In this document: positions 11,001 through 22,710 of the stretch, piece after piece | Position numbering within the stretch: position 1 is the stretch's first letter | Layout of the letters: every line of letters starts with the position of its first letter | Origin: Neoscytalidium dimidiatum | Lineage: Eukaryota > Ascomycota > Dothideomycetes > Botryosphaeriales > Botryosphaeriaceae | Length of the DNA: 64,000 nt | Direction of reading: 5' to 3' | NCBI GenBank assembly: GCA_037367355.1 | Contig: CM074704.1 | Coordinates: forward strand, 1,054,001 to 1,118,000 | Position numbers and translations under genes: made by a program | The notes under the pieces: generated by a model | Database searches by the model: none | Told to the model about the DNA's origin: nothing | What the model saw: only the letters and a program-made list of their open reading frames with translations

Positions 11001-13696
11001 CGAACAAAGACTCCGAAATTGCGATTTTAATAACAGACTGAAGCCAGGGAGTGGACTTACTAGTGCGCATCTCCCTTGCTCTTCACAACAGCAGCCTCGC
11101 CAAAACCCTCGATTATCTTCTGCATCCGCTCCCTCTCGGCACCAAAGTTACCGGCGATGCTCTTGAGCTCCCCGATGACCTTCTCGAGATTTGATTTATC
11201 TTCGTCCCACTCGCTCTTCATCTTCTCGCGTTCCTCAATCAACTTGTCCTTCTCCTCCTGCGCTTTCTTTTCGGCCTCAGCCTGAGCGGCGGCCATGGTC
11301 TTCCGCAGATCCTCCTTCTCCTTGTTGAGCTGGGAGGTCAACAGCTCACACTGCTCGTCGAAACCTTTCTTAAGGCCTTCCCGCTCCTCCTCCCAACCCT
11401 TTTTCAGGCTCTCTCGTTCACTGTTCCAAAGCTCACGGCTCTCGCGCTCCTTCTTCATAGCCTCCTCAAAGCCACTCTGCGCTTCGTTGAGTTTGTTCTC
11501 GAGCTCCTTGCGCACGGTCTCAAAGCTCTCTTCGAGTTCGCGTTTCTGTCGCTGCAAGTCGGCTCGTAAAGTGTCCTTGTCCTTGACGTGCTCATCAACG
11601 AGCTTGCCCTTCTCAGCTTCGAAGGCATCCTCCTTCTCTTTCTGCAGCCTGTCAAGTTCCACTGCGAGCGCCATTTTCTCGGCTTCAGCAGTCTTCTTGA
11701 CATCCTCCGACGCATCCTCGAACTCTTTCGTCATGCGCTCTTTCTCTGCTGCCGACGATTTTTCCAGAGCTTCTTTGGCCTCCTTCTCCTCAGCGACCGC
11801 CTTCTCGAGGCCCTCCTTCTCTGTCAGCAGAGCTGCCTTGGCGTCCTCGAGGCTTGTCTTGTCGCCTTCAAGAGCAGCCTTAGCTTCCTCTAATGCTGCA
11901 GCTTTCTTCTTCAGCTCGCTGAGTTCTTCTTCCAAGCATGCTTTCTCTTTCTTCATCGTCTTCTCTAGCTCTTGCTTCTCGGACTCTACGGCCGTTTTCT
12001 GCTCCTCGAGTGCAGCCTTCGCCTCGTACATCTCCTTCTTGGCCTTTTCGGCCTCCGCTATGCTCTCCTCCAGCTCCTTTTTCTTCTCCTCAAGGTTGCC
12101 AATCTCAAGGCGTAACTTGTTGCTCTCGGAAGAGTGGTGCTTGGCGGCCGCCTCGAGCTGTTTGGTCAAGTGATCAATATGGTCTTCCTTTCGCTTGATC
12201 GCGTCGGCCTGCGCAGCCTCAGCCTTCTTGATCAGCTCTTCCCGCGCCCCGAGTTGGCCTCGAGTCTCGTTGTAGCGGGACAACAGCATGTGCAAATCCG
12301 GGATAGCTTGGGAGATGCGGCCGAGGAGATCACCTGCGCCATCGTCCTCGATGGCGGACCCGTTCACAGCTCCTCCGTAGCTGCTCTGCGGCAAGGCAAA
12401 GTCACCACCCATCTGGCTGCTTCGCCTCGATCCAGTCGAGTTTTGCCGACGAGCCTGGGGGCTGCCTGGGTACCCCATGTAGGGAGGAACACCACCATAG
12501 CCGAACGGGGACTGGGCGTACCCAGGAGGTGTGCCTTGTGGTGGTGCCATTGCCATGTGGGGTGGATAGAAGTAGCCCTGAGGGTAGCCCGGCATGGGAG
12601 AAGGGTAAGGGTCTGCGAACGGCGAGTAATAAGGACCTCTGGACGGTGCGTACGACGCAACAGTTGGTGACTGAGGCGGTGGGAATTCGCTTTGAGCCTC
12701 GACGTAGGACAGTGAAGGCGAGCTTTTGAGGTCGGTTCTGACCGATGCTGATTTGGGTGACTTGAGTGAAGGTGTCGCGGCGGGTGACTTCGGCACTGGC
12801 GTTGTCGCCGATCTATACAAAGCTGTGTGGCTAGTCCCGTCGTCGTCACCCTGCTGGGAAATGCTGTCCTCGGGAAGTAGTGGATCCGCTGGAGTTTGAG
12901 AGTATTCAACCTCCTGTATCTCGTTGTTATCGTCCTTCTTGGTTCGAGAAATATCGACCCCTGAAATGGGCTCTGAAGCCTTGCTTGTGGTGGTCGGTAC
13001 TCTGCTAGTAACAGTAGGTGCTTTGCTAGCGGTACTTTCTGCCCTGCTTGTTGCCGCAGGTGCCTTGCCGACAGTACTTGGAGCCCTGCTCCCTGTAATG
13101 GGCGTCTTGTTCGACGCAACCTCTGCTCTGCTGGCGGTAGTTGCAGCTCTGCTGGCAGCGCTTGGGGCCTTGCTAACAGTGCTCTGGGTCTTGCTCGAAG
13201 CTGTCGGATTCCGAGATGCTATCTTATTCTCGTCTTCCTCGTCGGGCAAAACAACGCTCTCGTCCTCTGCAGCTGGAGTTTCGGCTCCGGCGACTGTAGG
13301 GTCCTTTGACGGCCTGTCGACACTGGATGGCTCTGGAGATGGCGAAGTTATAGTCGGGGTTCTGGAGTTTTCTGAGTTAGAGGGATAAGTGTCGTCGTTG
13401 TCACTGTTATAGTCCTCCACGGTTGGTTGTAATGCGGACCTCACCGATGTGGCGTCTGATCTGTGGGAAGAAAGGGATGTCACAGATGGCGCTGGACTCG
13501 TCTGTCGAGACTTTTGCGATGACAGGGCGGGTGAAGGGGGTGTTGAGGAAGGGAGGGGGGGCAAGTTCTCGGGTTTGATATCTGGGCTCGCAGGAGGGGT
13601 GTATTCAGTCTGACGAGATGACTTCCTCAGCACTTTCCCCTTTGGCCGTGAATCCCCTCCTCGTTCTAAAACCCTCCTTGTTCGTGGTGAGTACAT
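8025..13696 (-). CDS. Very large coiled-coil protein with acidic and Ser/Arg-rich C-terminus, two exons
   Basis: Model: complement(join(8025..10836, 11061..13696)), 1,815 residues. Exon 1 ends ..GDAH plus two bases before donor GTAAGT. The 224-bp intron has branch site CTGCTAAC and ends CCCAG. Exon 2 completes a Tyr codon and continues HDSFARLQQLVFSVSKNYF, open through to the downstream frame. Domains: Ser/Pro/Thr-rich N-terminus (1-160); Ser-Lys/Arg-Ala repeats (about 163-245); Pro/Tyr/Gly-rich segment (about 345-420); long Lys/Glu coiled coil (about 455-870); a compact region (880-1115) with helical, conserved-looking segments such as IFTPFMFSPEG; highly acidic Pro/Glu/Lys/Ser low complexity (about 1130-1500); basic Ser/Arg-rich region; and a His-Gln tail encoded by GATGCT repeats at 8063-8092. 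From memory, similar unnamed ascomycete proteins have the same order. Function unknown; the architecture suggests a scaffold (inference). Confidence 0.82.
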
Positions 13697-14925
13697 GTTG
13701 AGGTGACTGCAACGGCAAGATATAGAGGAAATGAGATGTATCAGGTTCTTATCGCTTGGTGATAGTATTCCGAGGCTAGAAGATGAGATTAAGGAAATGA
13801 TTGCGTGGCAGCATAGAGCAGAGGAGGACGTCTAAGTACGAGCGCTAGATACGACAGTCTGAGGATGGCGTGGCGGAGGAATGCCCTGTATGGAAATGTG
13901 TACATGAGCTCAGGCGCATCTGAGCCCAAAAAGCCCATAAGCTTGGCGACAACGGCAGAGATGACGACATGTTTCGGGGATGAAGAGCGCCGCACGCGCG
14001 GGAACGAGCAATGAGAAGTGCCAGGAAAAGACAGGGCTGGACATCTAGGGACAAAGAGTCATCGGTCAAACATCTGTCAATCTACAACTTGACGGCGTGA
14101 CGGTTGCGAATGTCGTACAGATACGTGTACAGAGACATCCTGGCCGCAGCAGTCTTCGTACAACCCTGAGGCCGGGACAGAGTCCGCGCATAGCGACGGG
14201 CTAATGAGGAAGCTGCTTAGTCGGGCTGCGGGGGAGCATGCGCAGCTGCATGACGGCTGCATGGTAATCATGCGGGCGCATATGCGTGGTGACGGGCGGT
14301 TGGCTTTTGGGGGCACAACATGGCAGATCAGGGCCAGGGCTCCATATCACAGGCGTTGGGGTCGGGCGGGACGAGCCATCGCGGCGACGGGAGACATCGG
14401 GGATGGAAGAGCGTAGAAGAGGCTGGGGGCATAAATATAGCTGGAGCCAATTGACGCTGAAGTCGTGGACTCGGGTGGGTGGTGGTGGCGCTGGCCGGGG
14501 CAGGGAAGACGGGGTGACTGGTGACGGGTGGCTGGTGACTGAAGTGTGATGCGATGGGGCGCGGAAGACGCGCCGGGCCCGAAGTGAGAGGCGAAGCGTA
14601 AAGGGCGAAGGGCGAAGGGCGAAGGGCGAAGGGCGAAGGGCGAGGGTGGAGGGAGATGGGGTGGAGGGTGATGGTGCTGCTCAGTTGGGCGGCCACGACT
14701 TCGCCGACGACGTGCCGCGACGCAGGCCCCCAGGCCCTCTGCCGCTGCACGCTGTGTCGCTGCCCTGCCGTCTGGCGTCTGCTGCCATCTAAGCTCCCGC
14801 AACGCCCACTCCGGCTCCAATCGCGTCAACCTCTGCGGGCGCCGACGCCTCACGCGCTCCCACCCACTCTGCGTCCTCGATCATGACCCCTGCTGCCGGC
14901 ACTCCTCACCTCGCGACCGTGCGGC
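13697..14925. other. Divergent intergenic region between the coiled-coil gene and rad17
   Basis: Shared upstream region of two divergently transcribed genes. It contains a 7-bp tandem repeat at 14601-14642 and an AT-rich ATAAATATA motif near 14431-14440. No credible additional gene was seen. Confidence 0.6.
14601..14642. repeat. 7-bp tandem repeat (AAGGGCG)6
   Basis: Six exact head-to-tail copies of AAGGGCG, followed by a diverged AGGGTGG unit, in the upstream region of rad17. Confidence 0.9.
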
Positions 14926-17556
14926 ATGCGGCAGCCGCGCTCCTCCAAGAAGAAGGCCGTTGTGCTGTCCTCCGATGATGACGACGCCCGGCCTGCGGCT
15001 TCCAAGTCCTCGTCCGCCCGAGCAACTGCATCCACCTCGTCCTCAAACCCCTCCCGCTCGTCGCGCGCATCCCAGCCTGCCGGAAAACCCAAGTCCAAGG
15101 AGAAGACTATCTATTCCTTCTTCAATGCTGCCACCCAGCGTCAGCGCTCGCAGGGCTCGCAGGAGCCCGTGAGCTCGAGCTCGCAGAAAGCTACCGTTGC
15201 TGATGCTGTTGAAGATCAGGACGACATCATACAGGATGACTCGCTGGAAGATGACCCCACGCCTTCCGCTGCTCGATTGGCCTTACGCAAACGCCAGCGC
15301 CCTGCTGCCAACGAAGCCGACACCCTGGGCGAAGATGCGCAGAGTGGAAGCCAGAAGTTTCTCAAGACGTCGTCTGGTCAGAGAGTGGCTACTCCTGTGC
15401 CAGCGCTGGCCTCCGGAGACGGGTCTGACCAGAGGCCTTGGGTTGAGAAGTACGGCCCTGTCAGTCTTGAAGAATTGGCTGTGCACAAGAGAAAGATTGC
15501 CGACGTCAGAGCGTGGCTGACTAACGTCTTGGATGGTCGCGAGCGCAAGCGCCTCCTCGTCTTGAAGGGTGCTGCAGGCACCGCCAAAACGACTACTATC
15601 AATCTGCTATCCAAGGACATAGGCTTCGAAATCAATGAATGGAGGAATCCCGTGGGCTCTGACTTCTCATCTGACACCTTCGTATCGCTGTCCGCCCAGT
15701 TCGAGGACTTCGTGGGCCGCAGCAAGTTTGGCAGTTTAGACTTCGGCACGAATGAAGAGACGACATCACCGCCGACTCGTGCTGATGCCGCGAGCAGGCA
15801 GATAGTGCTGGTTGAGGAGTTTCCTAATACCTTTACACGTTCTTCCGTGGCCATGCAGTCCTTTCGTTCAGCAATTGAACAATATCTTGCATCATCCGTG
15901 CCTTCGCTTAGTTCCATGTTCACGCGCTCAGCACATGCGCCTCCACCGACACCTATCGTCATGATTATCTCAGAGACTCTTCTGTCAACCAACACAGCGG
16001 CAGCAGACAGCTTTACTGCGCACCGCCTCCTTGGCCCCGAAATCATGAACCATCCAGGCACCACCGTTATCGAGTTCAATCCAATCGCTCCTACCATTTT
16101 GACAAAAGCGCTTGAACTCGTCGTTGCCAAGGAGGCGCGTAGATCTGGGAGGAGGACGACGCCAGGACCACAGGTTATCAAGAAACTATCCGAAACTGGT
16201 GACGTCCGCAGCGCCATTTCCACTCTGGAGTTCCTCTGCTTGAGAGGTGATGACAATTCGGACTGGGGTAGCAGAGTCACTTTCAAGCCCCCTAAAAAAG
16301 CCGCCAGAGAAAAGGGCATGACAAAGATGGAGCAAGAGTCTCTGGCTCTTGTAACACAGCGGGAGAGCACTCTTGGCATCTTTCACGCCGTCGGCAAGGT
16401 GGTCTACAACAAACGGGAGGAGCCATCAAGCGACTCCGCGCTTACACAGCCTCCCAGTTACCTTCCCGAATATCGGCGACCTAAGGCTTCCGAAGTTGAC
16501 GCTGAGGCACTCCTGGACGAGCTGGGCACGGATATTCAAACTTTTGTCGCCGCATTGCACGAGAACTACGTGCTCTCCTGCCCTTCCGGGAGCGAAGAAG
16601 ACACTCTCGACTCGATCAACGGGTGTATTGACGCACTATCGGATGCTGACCTACTCTCACCTGATCGATTCAGCTCGGTTGGGGCTACCCGACGGGCATA
16701 TCAGGCTTCTGGAATAGACAGTCTGCGGCAGGATGAGATGAGCTTTCACTCGGCTGTTCGTGGTCTTCTTTTCAACCTTCCACATCCAGTAAAGCGGTCT
16801 TCGCCACCACCAAGAGTCGTGAGAGGGAAGGTTCCAAGCCGTGCCGGGGCGGATGCGCACAGAATGTTCTATCCGACATCACTCAGGATATGGCGCCTCC
16901 AAGAGGAGATCGAAGGGCTTCTCGATGTTTCGGTCCGGCGAGCACAGATTGAAAGTGCGAGTCGCGCCGGAGCACCCTCCAATGTGCCCAAGCCCGGATC
17001 CGTCGAGTCTTGGAGCAACCGTCCCAGCCTCCTTGATTCTGGTATCCGTAAGACGGCCGCCACTCCACCGCAGAATGAAAACGCCCCACCGCCACTCGGG
17101 GCCGGCGGGTCGCTGAAACGCGAGATGCTCCTCGAGCGCCTACCATACTCAATCATAATGCTTCGGAGCAAAGGATGCGCAGCTACCTTCGCCACAAGGC
17201 TATTCAGCGATATGGAGAAAATCACCAGTTTCAGCGGTGTTGGAATACGCGCTGCGGACGGCATCGCCGATGAGGACGTGCTCCCAGAAGGCGAGGTGCA
17301 GGGCCAAGAGTGGAGCACGGATCGACCGACGGAGCATGAGCCTCCAGCTGCTCCAGGTCCACCAACACGACCCGCAATATGGAGCAGGAAGAGCAGGCTC
17401 GGAGGTGCAGGCGCAGGCGCCAGCGGCACGGGCACGGGCAGTGGAGGAGCGAAGCTGCGCGACGATCACGTCGGAGAAATCCTGATTGGAGCAGGCAATG
17501 AGAAGGGGCTGTCGAATCTGGTCCTGAGTGACGACGACATCGAAGATGATGATTAG
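14926..17556 (+). CDS. rad17: RAD17-type DNA damage checkpoint clamp loader
   Basis: Nuclear AAA+ ATPase that replaces the RFC large subunit and loads the 9-1-1 clamp at damaged DNA (S. pombe Rad17, S. cerevisiae Rad24). A single exon encodes 876 residues. Visible: a Ser/Asp-rich N-terminus; KTIYSFFNAATQRQ (about 60-73), which resembles a degenerate PCNA-interaction motif; the family-specific lead WVEKYGPVSLEELAVHKRKI (172-191); Walker A GAAGTAKTT (215-223); Walker B-type IVLVEEFP (293-300); the RFC-like fold with sensor regions; a Gly/Ala/Thr-rich linker; and an acidic C-terminus LVLSDDDIEDDD, the position where Rad17 proteins carry a conserved acidic 9-1-1-contacting tail. The ATG at 14926 is the first in-frame one with family-like sequence after it. 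It is divergent from the coiled-coil gene. Confidence 0.93.
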   Translation: MRQPRSSKKKAVVLSSDDDDARPAASKSSSARATASTSSSNPSRSSRASQPAGKPKSKEKTIYSFFNAATQRQRSQGSQEPVSSSSQKATVADAVEDQDDIIQDDSLEDDPTPSAARLALRKRQRPAANEADTLGEDAQSGSQKFLKTSSGQRVATPVPALASGDGSDQRPWVEKYGPVSLEELAVHKRKIADVRAWLTNVLDGRERKRLLVLKGAAGTAKTTTINLLSKDIGFEINEWRNPVGSDFSSDTFVSLSAQFEDFVGRSKFGSLDFGTNEETTSPPTRADAASRQIVLVEEFPNTFTRSSVAMQSFRSAIEQYLASSVPSLSSMFTRSAHAPPPTPIVMIISETLLSTNTAAADSFTAHRLLGPEIMNHPGTTVIEFNPIAPTILTKALELVVAKEARRSGRRTTPGPQVIKKLSETGDVRSAISTLEFLCLRGDDNSDWGSRVTFKPPKKAAREKGMTKMEQESLALVTQRESTLGIFHAVGKVVYNKREEPSSDSALTQPPSYLPEYRRPKASEVDAEALLDELGTDIQTFVAALHENYVLSCPSGSEEDTLDSINGCIDALSDADLLSPDRFSSVGATRRAYQASGIDSLRQDEMSFHSAVRGLLFNLPHPVKRSSPPPRVVRGKVPSRAGADAHRMFYPTSLRIWRLQEEIEGLLDVSVRRAQIESASRAGAPSNVPKPGSVESWSNRPSLLDSGIRKTAATPPQNENAPPPLGAGGSLKREMLLERLPYSIIMLRSKGCAATFATRLFSDMEKITSFSGVGIRAADGIADEDVLPEGEVQGQEWSTDRPTEHEPPAAPGPPTRPAIWSRKSRLGGAGAGASGTGTGSGGAKLRDDHVGEILIGAGNEKGLSNLVLSDDDIEDDD

Positions 17557-19519
17557 GCAGAGAGAGAGAGAGAGAGGTCTCGAGGCAGAATCGGCATGGG
17601 TGCAAAGAGGCGGCGGTAGGCGCGCGCAGGCGGCTCAGCCAAAGCGTCCAATACGCGCTAGCTCTGGCGGTTATGCGAGCTGGTTGGTCGACTTTGTACA
17701 GTATGCAGTACATCATTTAATCCCCGATGTGTGACTGGCTGCTTTGGCAGGAAGTTTTCTCGTCCAATTGATGGGCGCTGGAAAGCGCTCGCGATTCACG
17801 TACCTTGTCGCGCGCGTGTGTGCCCCTTAGCTGTACGGGAATGGACCCCTAGATCGACATGCACAGCGAATCTGACCCTTGCGGGTGGCTGGCTCGCTGT
17901 CCGCTTATTTCCTTGCCCCCATCTCCGACCTCGTCATGGTTCCCGTCCAACAGCGCTCATCAGCGCGGCCATGTCACATGCGCCCGTCTCTTCGTGTGAG
18001 CGGCCCCGGCCGCGCGCAAGGGTACTTTGATATACTAACTAGACAACACGCCATCCCATTGCGCTCTAGAAAGCGCCTCCTCCCCCCGAAAACGGCCTGA
18101 AAGCAGAACTGCTACGTACATAGCATGTGGCCTCGCGCACGGGGACGCGGTTACTTATCGCGGCTCGCTCGGCCGCCCCGCGCGCACGCGCAGGTCGAAT
18201 ATAGTAACCATACCTAGTCTGATGCATCATCGTTCGACGGTTTATGCCGTCATTAAACTTGCTGGGCTCTTTGTGGTGGCCTTTGCTCTCAGCTCCCCAC
18301 TGTGCTCGACTTGATCGCAGCATCTCCGGTCCGCATAAGTGCTCAAGGCGAACACTTCCACGAATACCTTCGGCTGAAGCAGCCTGGCCGCTGTAACGTG
18401 TAGCCCTCATTTCCCCAGACCGGCAGGGTCCTGTGATGCTCATATGACGGATCGGTGTGGGTACGGCGATAAGTGTGCCTGAGCACAAGGTCATCTGTCC
18501 GAAGTACGTATACCACGTGCTGTTTTTATTCTCAATATGGATGCGTCACCTCGAGGGCGTGTGTACGCGGGATATTGCAGGGATGCACCCAGCAATGAAC
18601 GGAACAGTAGTCGCCGCCATTAAGCGCGGAGGTCTGTTGTCTCACTCATTAATGCGGCACAAACATCGCCACTACACGTCCATGTTTGCATCTTAGATTT
18701 TACAATCTCTCGAGCAGTATTCAACCAGCTATATTTTTATGGGAAGGCATTTATGCTGGGGCATTATGAGCCCAGCGCTATCTTTTTTTTTTTTTTTATA
18801 ATACAGCAACGTCCTCCGTATTGGTGTGCCCATCCATACTGTGACCGAACACAACTTCATCCCCTTGCTTTAGTAAAATTCAAGGGACCATAGAGTCATG
18901 AATGACAACAATCTTGGGGCCAGGAGGATAGTAGATATAAAGAGTACTCCAACCCATTCGTCGATCCTTAGGAAACCGGCGCAATGCAGAGGAAGTGAAG
19001 GTAGAAGCGAAAAACGAAACCACAAGGGTTGTAGAAGGGGGTATAGGGAATGGCGCCGATCGCCTTTCTCTGTCCGGTGACGGAGTTTCCATCTATGAAA
19101 TTTCCATATCCGTTTGCTCCCCCGTGCCCGACGACATGTGCCAATATATAAGAAAATAAAAAATAAAAAAAAGATTCGTGATACGCCGCCTCAGCGAGCG
19201 ATGGAGGCGGCGTCCTGAAGGGGGTGTGAGCCGATCGAAGGGGCAAAAACAGGCGTAGAGCCTGAGCACAATCTGAGGGTAATCATCAACAGGCGAACAT
19301 AATCGCCTTGGAAGAAGGAAGACAAATAACACGCTTGCTTGTCGTGACTCGTAACCCGAACCAACCGAAACCTAAGGGGAGAGTAACAGAAGTGCTGAAA
19401 GACGTCAAACCAAGTCTCACAATTTCAGGCTGGAGAACTTCAGTCGTGCTGAGAAACACCTGATACAATGTGCTCGCGACGAGCTCGAAGGCACAGCGCA
19501 AAACAGCCACTGAAGGCGA
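17557..19519. other. Convergent intergenic region between rad17 and hapB
   Basis: About 2 kb between two 3' ends. It starts with a short (AG)9 run (17559-17576) just after the rad17 stop and has a T-run at about 18784-18797. Open frames here are short and overlap in several frames; none is recognisable. Confidence 0.55.
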
Positions 19520-20671
19520 TCAACCGTCATCGTCGTCCACTTCATCCTCGACATCTTCCTCGCTGTTCTCGTCGCCGCTAGTGCTGGGCCGCTGCACTGG
19601 AAGATTACCGGTCCTCGCTTTCTTCATTGTCGGCGACGACTGAGCGTTCGGACCAACTTTTCGCTTAGCCGAGCCAGTCTGGCCAGACTGTAGGGACTTT
19701 GCAGGCGTACCGGCATTTTCCTTGTCACCTCCATCCTCTGCCTCGCCATTATTCTCCTGCTTTGCCTTTTCCATCGCAGCAACCTCATCAGCCGTCAGGA
19801 ATCGTCCTCCGGGTCCGCGAGGCCTGCGCATGGCATGGTTGTGACGCGATTCGTGAAGGTAAGGCTTGCGACCCTTGGAGGTTAGGCGGAGAGCCTCCTC
19901 TAGCTTCTGACGGGCCATGCGCCTCTTCAAGATACGGTGGAACTGTTTAGCATTGACGTAAAGCGGTGACTCCTCGGCACCGCCACTCGACACGAGATCC
20001 GGAGAAGACTGATGTTGCTGGACCGGGGGGGCTTGCTGGGGAATTTGCGGTGGCGCGGAGGGCCGGCTGACAGCGGCATTCATGGCCTGCTGAGGCTGCT
20101 GCGGGATTGCAGGGCTGCTAATCTGCTGGCTCATGCGGCGCGGTAAGGTCTGCTGCATTTGAACCTGGCCGGGGATGGTTGCCTGGGCGCTCATGCTATT
20201 GGAAACCTGCGGCGGTGAGCGAGGTCCTCGCGGGTCCGCCTTGATTTGAGCGCCGCCTCCTATCCTGGGCGAAGCGCGCGGGTCCTGGCTGAGTTGACCT
20301 TGTATCCCACCGTCACCGATGGGATAGTATGGCTGACCAGCCGCGGCGGCCGTTGCCATAGCTGCAGCCTGTGTCGGCGACATGTTGTAATGTTGGTGCA
20401 TCCCGACGCTGTAACCCCCGGACGGATATCCCATCTGTTGTACTTGATGGCCCGCAGCATTCGACGTGCCCTGCTGCGAGTAAGGATTCGCCTGCGAGGG
20501 AAGGATTGGCGAGGTCTGGTTGTGTTGCTGGTGCAACTGGGTCTGCTGGTTGGGGGAGGTTATGGCGCCTTGGGCGGCCGACTGAGAGGGCGCAGAATAG
20601 GCATTCTGCATATGCGGTTGGGTGTGGTTGTGGGGGTGGTGAGGCTGCTGATACTGCGCGTACTCCATCAT
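19520..20671 (-). CDS. hapB: CCAAT-binding complex subunit HapB (NF-YA family)
   Basis: DNA-contacting subunit of the heterotrimeric CCAAT-binding complex, which acts with HapC and HapE in the nucleus. A single exon encodes 383 residues. The NF-YA core spans about 236-291: subunit-association helix [20 protein letters not shown], a short linker, and the DNA-binding part with [19 protein letters not shown]. The N-terminal 230 residues are Gln/Pro/Ala-rich, as usual for the activation region. A bipartite basic cluster (KRKV ... MKKAR, about 335-352) is a likely nuclear localisation signal, and the tail is acidic. The start MMEYAQYQ is plausible for the family. The 5' side lies next to nearly 5 kb of repeat-rich sequence, so a long leader or 5' UTR introns are possible. 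Confidence 0.94.
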   Translation of the reverse strand: MMEYAQYQQPHHPHNHTQPHMQNAYSAPSQSAAQGAITSPNQQTQLHQQHNQTSPILPSQANPYSQQGTSNAAGHQVQQMGYPSGGYSVGMHQHYNMSPTQAAAMATAAAAGQPYYPIGDGGIQGQLSQDPRASPRIGGGAQIKADPRGPRSPPQVSNSMSAQATIPGQVQMQQTLPRRMSQQISSPAIPQQPQQAMNAAVSRPSAPPQIPQQAPPVQQHQSSPDLVSSGGAEESPLYVNAKQFHRILKRRMARQKLEEALRLTSKGRKPYLHESRHNHAMRRPRGPGGRFLTADEVAAMEKAKQENNGEAEDGGDKENAGTPAKSLQSGQTGSAKRKVGPNAQSSPTMKKARTGNLPVQRPSTSGDENSEEDVEDEVDDDDG

Positions 20672-21633
20672 GAGGGCGGCCTTGAGGAGACTCGGCGGCT
20701 TTGGTGGGGAGAGCTTGCGGATGCGCGCGTCTTGAGGTCAACCGCGTCGGACGCGGCACTAGCCTGTGCTGCGGCTGTCTCGTGTGTCGTGGAGCTGGTG
20801 ATCAGGGCAAGTGACGGGCGGCGCAGCGGGCGCAGCGCGGCGATTGGAGGACGTGGTATTGCACTGTCGGCGGGCAGTGGTGCCTGGAGGCCGGGATGGC
20901 GCGACGGGGATCGAGGCAGCGCAATTAGTGGCGAAGGAATGGTGCTGGAAGTGGTCAGCGCGTGGTCGGGTCGGTCCAATCAAGTCTGGCGCGGCGAAAA
21001 GCGCGGTTCACGTACCTGTTGCGGGCGTGATGAAGCCAAAGCGTCAGTGATCTTCAACTGGCGCGCGGACCGCAGTTAGAGGTTTTGAGAGAGCCTCGAT
21101 GTCCCTTGTTGGGCGCTCGCTAGATATCGGGCAGTCTTGAGGTCCAGGGCAGCGCAGGCGAGCCTGAGTCACGTCACGAGCAGCTATGCGTTGTCAATTG
21201 GGTGGCCACGGTCAGGATGAGGCGGATCCCGGGGGGATGCGCAGCGCAGACTGGACAGGGTCAAGCTGATGACGAGCCTAAGCCGCGATCAGAGCGCTCA
21301 ACGGTTGCCGGGTGCGGCGGTGCGCTCTGGACCGGGGGACTAGGAGGACTTGGTCGCGGTCGTGTGGAGAGGGATTAAGCTCTGCCAAACGAGTAGCTAG
21401 CACGATGATGTTCTGTTAGCACGATGCGCGCTGTAGATTGCGGGAGATCAATTGGGGGAGGATGCGAGGTGGGCGTGCGCTGGCCGGAGGGCGATTGGAA
21501 GTGATGTGTTGTCATTGCATACAGCATAACCAAACCGAGCTAATCAGCTCAACCCGGGCGATCCACGTCGGCGGTCGCAGCTTTTTGGACTGCGCCGCTG
21601 CCAGGTGACGTTGCCGGCTTACACGCGCGCGCG

Positions 21634-21660
21634 CAGCAGCAGCAGCAGCAGCAGCAGCAG
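21634..21660. repeat. Trinucleotide repeat (CAG)9
   Basis: Nine exact CAG units on the plus strand. They would read CTG in a hapB-sense transcript. An alternating GC/CA stretch precedes the array. Confidence 0.95.
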
Positions 21661-22522
21661 TGGTAGCGGCGGCGGCGAGCGAAAGCCGTGGCTGGCAGTC
21701 TGGCGCCTTGGTGAGGAGTCGAGCTCGCTCGCGTCGCGCAGAAGTTCGGTGGGGAGGCGAGGCGGCCGAGGCCCGGCGCAGAGCTCGTCAGTGGCAGGCG
21801 GCTGGCAGGCGAGCAGCGCAGCGCAGGCCGCGGCGCAGCGCACACACGGCCGGTCTGCAAGCAACAGCTGCGCAGCGCGGAGCCGGTGGAGCGGGCTTGG
21901 GCTGATGGTGAGGGCCGCACTGGCGGCGGTGGGTGGTGCGGCGCCGGGGTGGACAGGGCGGTGATAGGCGTGGGCGAGTGGAGAGAATGAAAACCAAGAC
22001 ACAACCTACCAAGCTGTCGGGGACGCAGGCTGCCGGTCACGAGATTTGTTGGTGGTGAGGACGGCGGACTCGTGGGCGGGCAGCGGGCAGCGGGCAGTTG
22101 GCGGCGGCGGCGACGCGTGCACGCGTACCCGGAGGCCGTTGGCGGTGCGCGGTGCGCGAGTAGTGCGTGGCTCAGGCGCGTGGTAGGGCAGCGGACGAGC
22201 ACTTGCTGCGCTGCGCTGGGCCGGATTCGATGGAACAGCGATAAATAGGACTGCGAGGCCGATTGGTGAAGCGCGGGCGAATGAACGAATGAAAAGGAAA
22301 CCTGGGCGGCGAGCGAGGCTTTTCACTGTGGAGCTGACACAAAAACTGCGACCAGGCGGCAGACGCCGGGCCCGATTAGTCTCGGATGAGGCCCAAGCGG
22401 TGCTGCCCACAGCTCCGGCTGTCTGGCTCATGCTGACGATGCGCGCGCCTGCCAGAAGCTCCTCCAGCCTGAGCCTGAGCCTGAGCCTGCGCCTGCGCCC
22501 GCGCCCGCGCCTGCGCCCGCAC

Positions 22523-22525
<3 letters not shown>

Positions 22526-22576
<51 letters not shown>
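22526..22576. repeat. Trinucleotide repeat (CTG)17
   Basis: Seventeen exact CTG units on the plus strand, reading CAG in a hapB-sense transcript. This is the longest pure microsatellite in the window. Confidence 0.95.
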
Positions 22577-22581
<5 letters not shown>

Positions 22582-22685
22582 ACGTCTGCTCGTGCCGGCC
22601 GCGCTGCGACACTGCCGTTCGCTGCCTTGCGCCACCGCTCCAGCCTGCCTGCCTGTCTGCCACCTGCCTGCGAGGACGCGCCGCC

Positions 22686-22710
22686 TCTCGTCTCGTCTCG
22701 TCTCGTCTCG
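22686..22710. repeat. Pentanucleotide repeat (TCTCG)5
   Basis: Five exact TCTCG units followed by a diverged TCACG. Confidence 0.9.

Noticed and set aside
11295..12173. 292-codon plus-strand open frame
   Set aside because: Antisense shadow of the Lys/Glu coiled-coil exon; Ser/Phe-rich composition arises from complementing AAG/GAG codons.
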